Of a DNA stretch of 20,357 nucleotides, positions 17,722-20,357 are shown piece by piece. Position numbers and translations under genes: made by a program. Under the pieces are notes generated by a model. It did no database searches, was not told the origin of the DNA, and saw only the letters and a program-made list of their open reading frames with translations. Origin of the DNA: Acrasis kona (taxonomy: Eukaryota; Heterolobosea; Eutetramitea; Acrasida; Acrasidae); NCBI GenBank assembly GCA_026419775.2, contig JAOPGA020001626.1:1-20357 (forward strand). Reading direction: 5' to 3'. Within the stretch, counting starts at the first letter, position 1; every line of letters starts with the position of its first letter.

Positions 17722-19015
17722 TTATGCAGTTTCATCATACAATTCCCTTCCAATCAACATTCTTCTAACTTCAGAAGTACCAGCTCCAATTTCATACAAC
17801 TTTGCATCCCTCCATATTCTCTCGACGGGGAATTCCTTGGTATAACCCATTCCTCCACAAGTCTGAATGGCCTGACTAGCCAAAGCAGTGGCAGCTTCAG
17901 CAGCATACAAAATAGCACCTGCGCAATCCTTACGCAAAGGTCTTGATGTCTTTTCTCTATCACAAGCACGTGCAACTGCATACACGTACGATCTACAAGC
18001 GTTCAAACTTGTATACATGTCAGCCAACTTTCCCTGCATCAATTGGAATTGACCGATGGGAGTATCGAACTGCTTACGGTCGTGTACGTAAGGTATCACA
18101 ACGTCCATACAAGCTTGCATCAAACCTAAAGGACCACCTGCCAAAATACACCTTTCGTAGTCAAGACCAGACATTAACACATTCACACCCTTATTAAGCT
18201 CACCAAGGATATTCTCCTCTGGAACTTCGCAATCCTCAAATATGAGTTCGCTAGTGTTACTTCCCCTCATACCTGCTTTATCTAACTTCTGACCATTTTT
18301 GAAACCTTTGAAACCTCTTTCGACGATGAAGGCTGTAATGCCCTTACTTGGTTTGGCATTTACATCTGTTTTTGCATAAACCACAAAAACATCTGCATCG
18401 GGACCGTTGGTGATCCACATTTTGGTACCATTTAGAATGTACCTGTCTCCCTTTTTTTCGGCCCTTGTTCGCATGCTTACTACGTCGGAACCAGATCCTG
18501 GTTCGCTCATGGCGAGACCACCAATGTGTTCGCCGCTTACTAACTTTGGAAGGTATTTTTTGCGTTGTGCATCATTGGCCACTCTGTAAATTCGATCCAC
18601 ACACAAGTTGGAATGTGCCCCGTAGCTCAATGCGAGAGATCCGGATCCTCTTGATAGTTCCTCCATTGCTAGTGTGTGTTCGAATACACCCAAATTTGTT
18701 CCACCGTATTCTTCTGGTATGGTCATTCCTAAAAGTCCATAATCTCCCATGTTCTTCCATAGACTTCTAATGTCTGGAACAGCATTTTCTTGGTCCACTT
18801 GTTTTGCGATGGGACTGATGAATTCTTTTGTGAATTGTTGTAGGGTATCTCTTAACTGACGGAAACAATGTTAAATGATGATTAATGTATGTTTGTACCT
18901 GTAATTGAGTATCGGTCATCTCTGCTTCTAAAATGTCATAGTACTTTGAATAAGTGCGTGGTGCGCTTCTAACTGTGAGGCGCTTCGCAATAGTAAACAT
19001 CGATGCTTTCAACAT
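17722..19015 (-). CDS. IVD: Isovaleryl-CoA dehydrogenase, mitochondrial
   Basis: Two exons, 19015-18899 and 18855-17722 (TAA), around a 43-nt phase-0 intron; 416 residues (human precursor 423). The N-terminus ([21 protein letters not shown]) is a mitochondrial presequence. Acyl-CoA dehydrogenase signatures are seen: [13 protein letters not shown] and [18 protein letters not shown] (FAD site), [21 protein letters not shown] near the C-terminus. Glu in [15 protein letters not shown] (about residue 273) is the catalytic base position used by isovaleryl- and long-chain dehydrogenases, and the usual Glu of YEG-type dehydrogenases is replaced (EIGAGTSE), which selects IVD among family members. It oxidises isovaleryl-CoA to 3-methylcrotonyl-CoA in leucine breakdown, passing electrons to ETF. 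The promoter is shared with the divergent gene at 19106. Confidence 0.95.
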
Positions 19016-19036
19016 TTTTCTGTTATTTCAATCAAA

Positions 19037-19061
19037 AACAATCAACTTCAAGTTGATTGTT
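19037..19061. promoter_or_regulatory. Perfect 25-bp palindrome in a divergent promoter
   Basis: Arms of 12 bp (AACAATCAACTT / AAGTTGATTGTT) surround one central C. It lies 21 bp upstream of the IVD start codon on one side and 44 bp upstream of the next gene's ATG on the other. A perfect 12-bp inverted repeat with 1-nt spacing is far longer than expected by chance in 90 bp of promoter. A dimeric regulator's binding site is the simplest interpretation; a hairpin in the leader RNA is less likely because the loop is one base. Confidence 0.55.
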
Positions 19062-19105
19062 CAAGGTTGAATTCATGTTTGGTTGGCCTTCACGAACATA
19101 ACACA

Positions 19106-19543
19106 ATGCAAACATACAACACCTTGGATAACGGAGGAGCACCATTTCAGGTGAAAATAGAGGGTGAAACCGTCACAGTGCACAAACGTGATCTTGAGAA
19201 GAAGAACGAATTAGCCTTTCAGGGGGATCCATTCTTAACCCTTCACGGTGAATGCCTTATTGGAAAGAGTCCTTTGAATAAAATGACTAGATCCAGCGGG
19301 GGAGCAGGAGAGAAATTTGATGGAAATTCCATTCTTGTAAAAACTGTTGAAAAGGAGTGTGTCTACATCGGCGAATTAATTTTTAAATTTAAGTCACTCT
19401 CGAATATCGTGGAGCACGTTTCACCAGTTAAGGCTTTTCGGAATGAAATTATTTGTTGTTTTTGTACCCCTAATAAATTTCTGAAGTTTCCGCTGGTTTT
19501 TCAATTCCTTCCGCACACTCCGCTAACTTCCAAGGGAAGTTGA
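19106..19543 (+). CDS. Small unrecognised protein with a YNTLDNGGAPF...KFDGNSIL domain
   Basis: A 145-residue protein starting at ATG 19106 (open upstream only via TTG). The N-terminal two-thirds carry TLDNGGAPFQVKI, LIGKSPLNKMTRSSGGAGEKFDGNSILVK and YIGELIFKFKSLSNIVEHVSPV, a beta-rich layout. From memory, similar NGGxPF...GNSIL proteins occur in amoebae and giant viruses, with no known function; treat this as low-confidence recollection. After SPV (about 19430) the sequence becomes Phe/Pro-rich and unlike the first part, so the domain may be truncated or frameshifted and finished by a new tail. No signal peptide. Divergent from IVD, sharing the palindromic promoter. Function unknown. Confidence 0.6.
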   Translation: MQTYNTLDNGGAPFQVKIEGETVTVHKRDLEKKNELAFQGDPFLTLHGECLIGKSPLNKMTRSSGGAGEKFDGNSILVKTVEKECVYIGELIFKFKSLSNIVEHVSPVKAFRNEIICCFCTPNKFLKFPLVFQFLPHTPLTSKGS

Positions 19544-19601
19544 AATCAATTGGAAGGAATTGAACTTTATCCGTGTGAATTTGAAGTTCTAGACCGTACC
19601 A

Positions 19602-19609
19602 TATAAATA
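19602..19609 (+). promoter_or_regulatory. TATA box of the zinc-finger gene
   Basis: TATAAATA at 19602-19609 lies 46 bp ahead of the ATG at 19656, giving an expected transcription start near 19632-19640. No similarly clear TATA element was seen for most other genes here. Confidence 0.5.
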
Positions 19610-19626
19610 GACCATTGATTGAAGTT

Positions 19627-19659
19627 ATGGATCAATTAAAACAAACACAAGTACAATGA
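19627..19659 (+). promoter_or_regulatory. Ten-codon upstream ORF overlapping the start codon by ATGA
   Basis: ATG at 19627 opens MDQLKQTQVQ and stops at TGA 19657-19659, overlapping the main ATG at 19656 as ATGA. This geometry allows termination-reinitiation. The TATA spacing suggests that major transcripts begin downstream of 19627, in which case the uORF would be absent from most mRNAs. Confidence 0.35.
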
Positions 19660-20357
19660 GTGACGAATATGACCAGACACAGATCAACAACTCTCAAAGA
19701 CAGAGAGGTGATGACTCTCTGAGTTCACTACTGGGAAGTACGATATGCCCGTTGTGCAATGAATATTTGGATAGTGTAATTGTGTACCCTCACGTCAAGA
19801 ACTGTCTATGCTCCTACGAGAAGAAGCACAGGCTTGGTATTTATTCTGAAGAATTTCAGATTCACAACCGAGGGAACACAACTTTGGTTGAGCAACCTGT
19901 CAAAAAACAAAGGCTCACATCGTCATCTCAAAAGCCAATTTACGCTGACGATGAAGATGGTGTAGAGTCACCGCTGAACAATGTTGGTTACCAGGAATCC
20001 CCTTACAACAGCAAGAAGCCCATCAGTAAGCAATTGGAATGTGTGCTACATGACATGAAATCCTGCCCCCCTGTCTGCAATTCAAAAGTCCGTGGAAAAA
20101 CAATGGTACAATTAATACCAATATGTAATCCTACCAAGCCATACAACAACAAGGAAAATGTGATTGTTAACATCTGTGGAACCGTGTCGAAGGTATGTAG
20201 AGTCTCCCACTTTCAAGAACAATCAATGCTCGAGGCGCTTACAAAGCACTACCAGGAGCTTGTCGAGGATAACGGCACTGACACAGAGTCCGATAACGAA
20301 CAAGAGAACGGTACATCTAATTGTGTGTTTTGTAAAAAAAATAAGGCGAGAAAAGAG
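19656..20357 (+). CDS. Protein with RAD18/UBZ4-type C2HC zinc finger (3' partial)
   Basis: An open frame of 234 codons from ATG 19656 to the right edge without a stop. Residues 31-50 give C-x2-C-x11-H-x3-C (CPLC...PHVKNC), the exact ligand spacing of UBZ4 ubiquitin-binding fingers such as that of RAD18; generic C2HC zinc fingers can share it. A second CxxC (CVFC) begins near residue 222, at the edge, and cysteines also lie at about 128 and 137-141. The middle is polar and low in hydrophobics, with Lys/Arg-rich patches (PVKKQRL, KKNKARK) that could be nuclear signals or nucleic-acid contacts. No other domain recognised. The UBZ4 reading is by spacing only; function is unknown. TATA box and uORF precede it. 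Confidence 0.65.
   Translation, partial: MSDEYDQTQINNSQRQRGDDSLSSLLGSTICPLCNEYLDSVIVYPHVKNCLCSYEKKHRLGIYSEEFQIHNRGNTTLVEQPVKKQRLTSSSQKPIYADDEDGVESPLNNVGYQESPYNSKKPISKQLECVLHDMKSCPPVCNSKVRGKTMVQLIPICNPTKPYNNKENVIVNICGTVSKVCRVSHFQEQSMLEALTKHYQELVEDNGTDTESDNEQENGTSNCVFCKKNKARKE

Noticed and set aside
17126-17845. A 239-codon open frame on the plus strand.
   Set aside because: It is antisense to the charged mitochondrial-like gene and the end of IVD, is Ser/Phe-rich in the way expected of reverse-complemented Lys/Glu codons, and has no recognisable motif.
1-20357. tRNA, rRNA or intact transposon.
   Set aside because: No cloverleaf with a GTTC-A-A box at proper spacing, no rRNA-like block and no transposase or terminal inverted repeats were found by eye on either strand.

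Overview
The window is nuclear DNA from a unicellular eukaryote. Coding regions are interrupted by very short GT-AG introns. Thirteen are inferred, 34-60 nt long, and nearly every one is needed to join conserved protein blocks in frame. All three standard stop codons are used, and AATAAA-type signals often overlap or closely follow the stop codon. Intergenic gaps are mostly 15-300 bp. An axonemal dynein subunit (DNAI7) implies an organism with motile flagella at some stage. A Naegleria/Acrasis-like heterolobosean is my best guess, but that is an inference from gene style rather than a sequence match.

Left part (1-7450). A 5'-truncated Crinkler/RHS-like P-loop NTPase gene ends in two tandem beta-grasp-like modules, each preceded by a nearly identical intron. 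An intergenic stretch follows, holding an exact 123-bp copy of the 3' end of the acetyltransferase gene about 2.4 kb downstream. Then come a peroxiredoxin-like gene (-) head-to-head with a seven-helix membrane protein (+), the intact GNAT N-acetyltransferase (+), an unrecognised propeller-like gene (+) and a small SPEC3/stum-like membrane protein (+).

Middle (7694-17116). An ADCK1-type atypical kinase (+) converges on the four-exon DNAI7/CASC1 gene (-), with stop codons 14 bp apart and interleaved poly(A) signals. Upstream on the same strand is a roughly 1806-residue WDR81 homologue. Its pseudokinase is split by a BEACH domain, followed by a helical region and a His/Gln/Asn-rich WD40 propeller.

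Right part (17182-20357). A small, probably mitochondrial, charged protein (-) and isovaleryl-CoA dehydrogenase (-) are followed by a divergent promoter carrying a perfect 25-bp palindrome. Beyond it lie a small gene of a poorly characterised family (+) and a right-truncated gene (+) with a RAD18/UBZ4-spaced zinc finger, a TATA box and an ATGA-overlapping upstream ORF.

Most genes are unrelated housekeeping or cell-biology genes rather than a pathway. The stretches that look accessory are the Crinkler-like gene with twin introns, the GNAT fragment, and the last two genes. I saw no CRISPR array, tRNA, rRNA or intact transposon.
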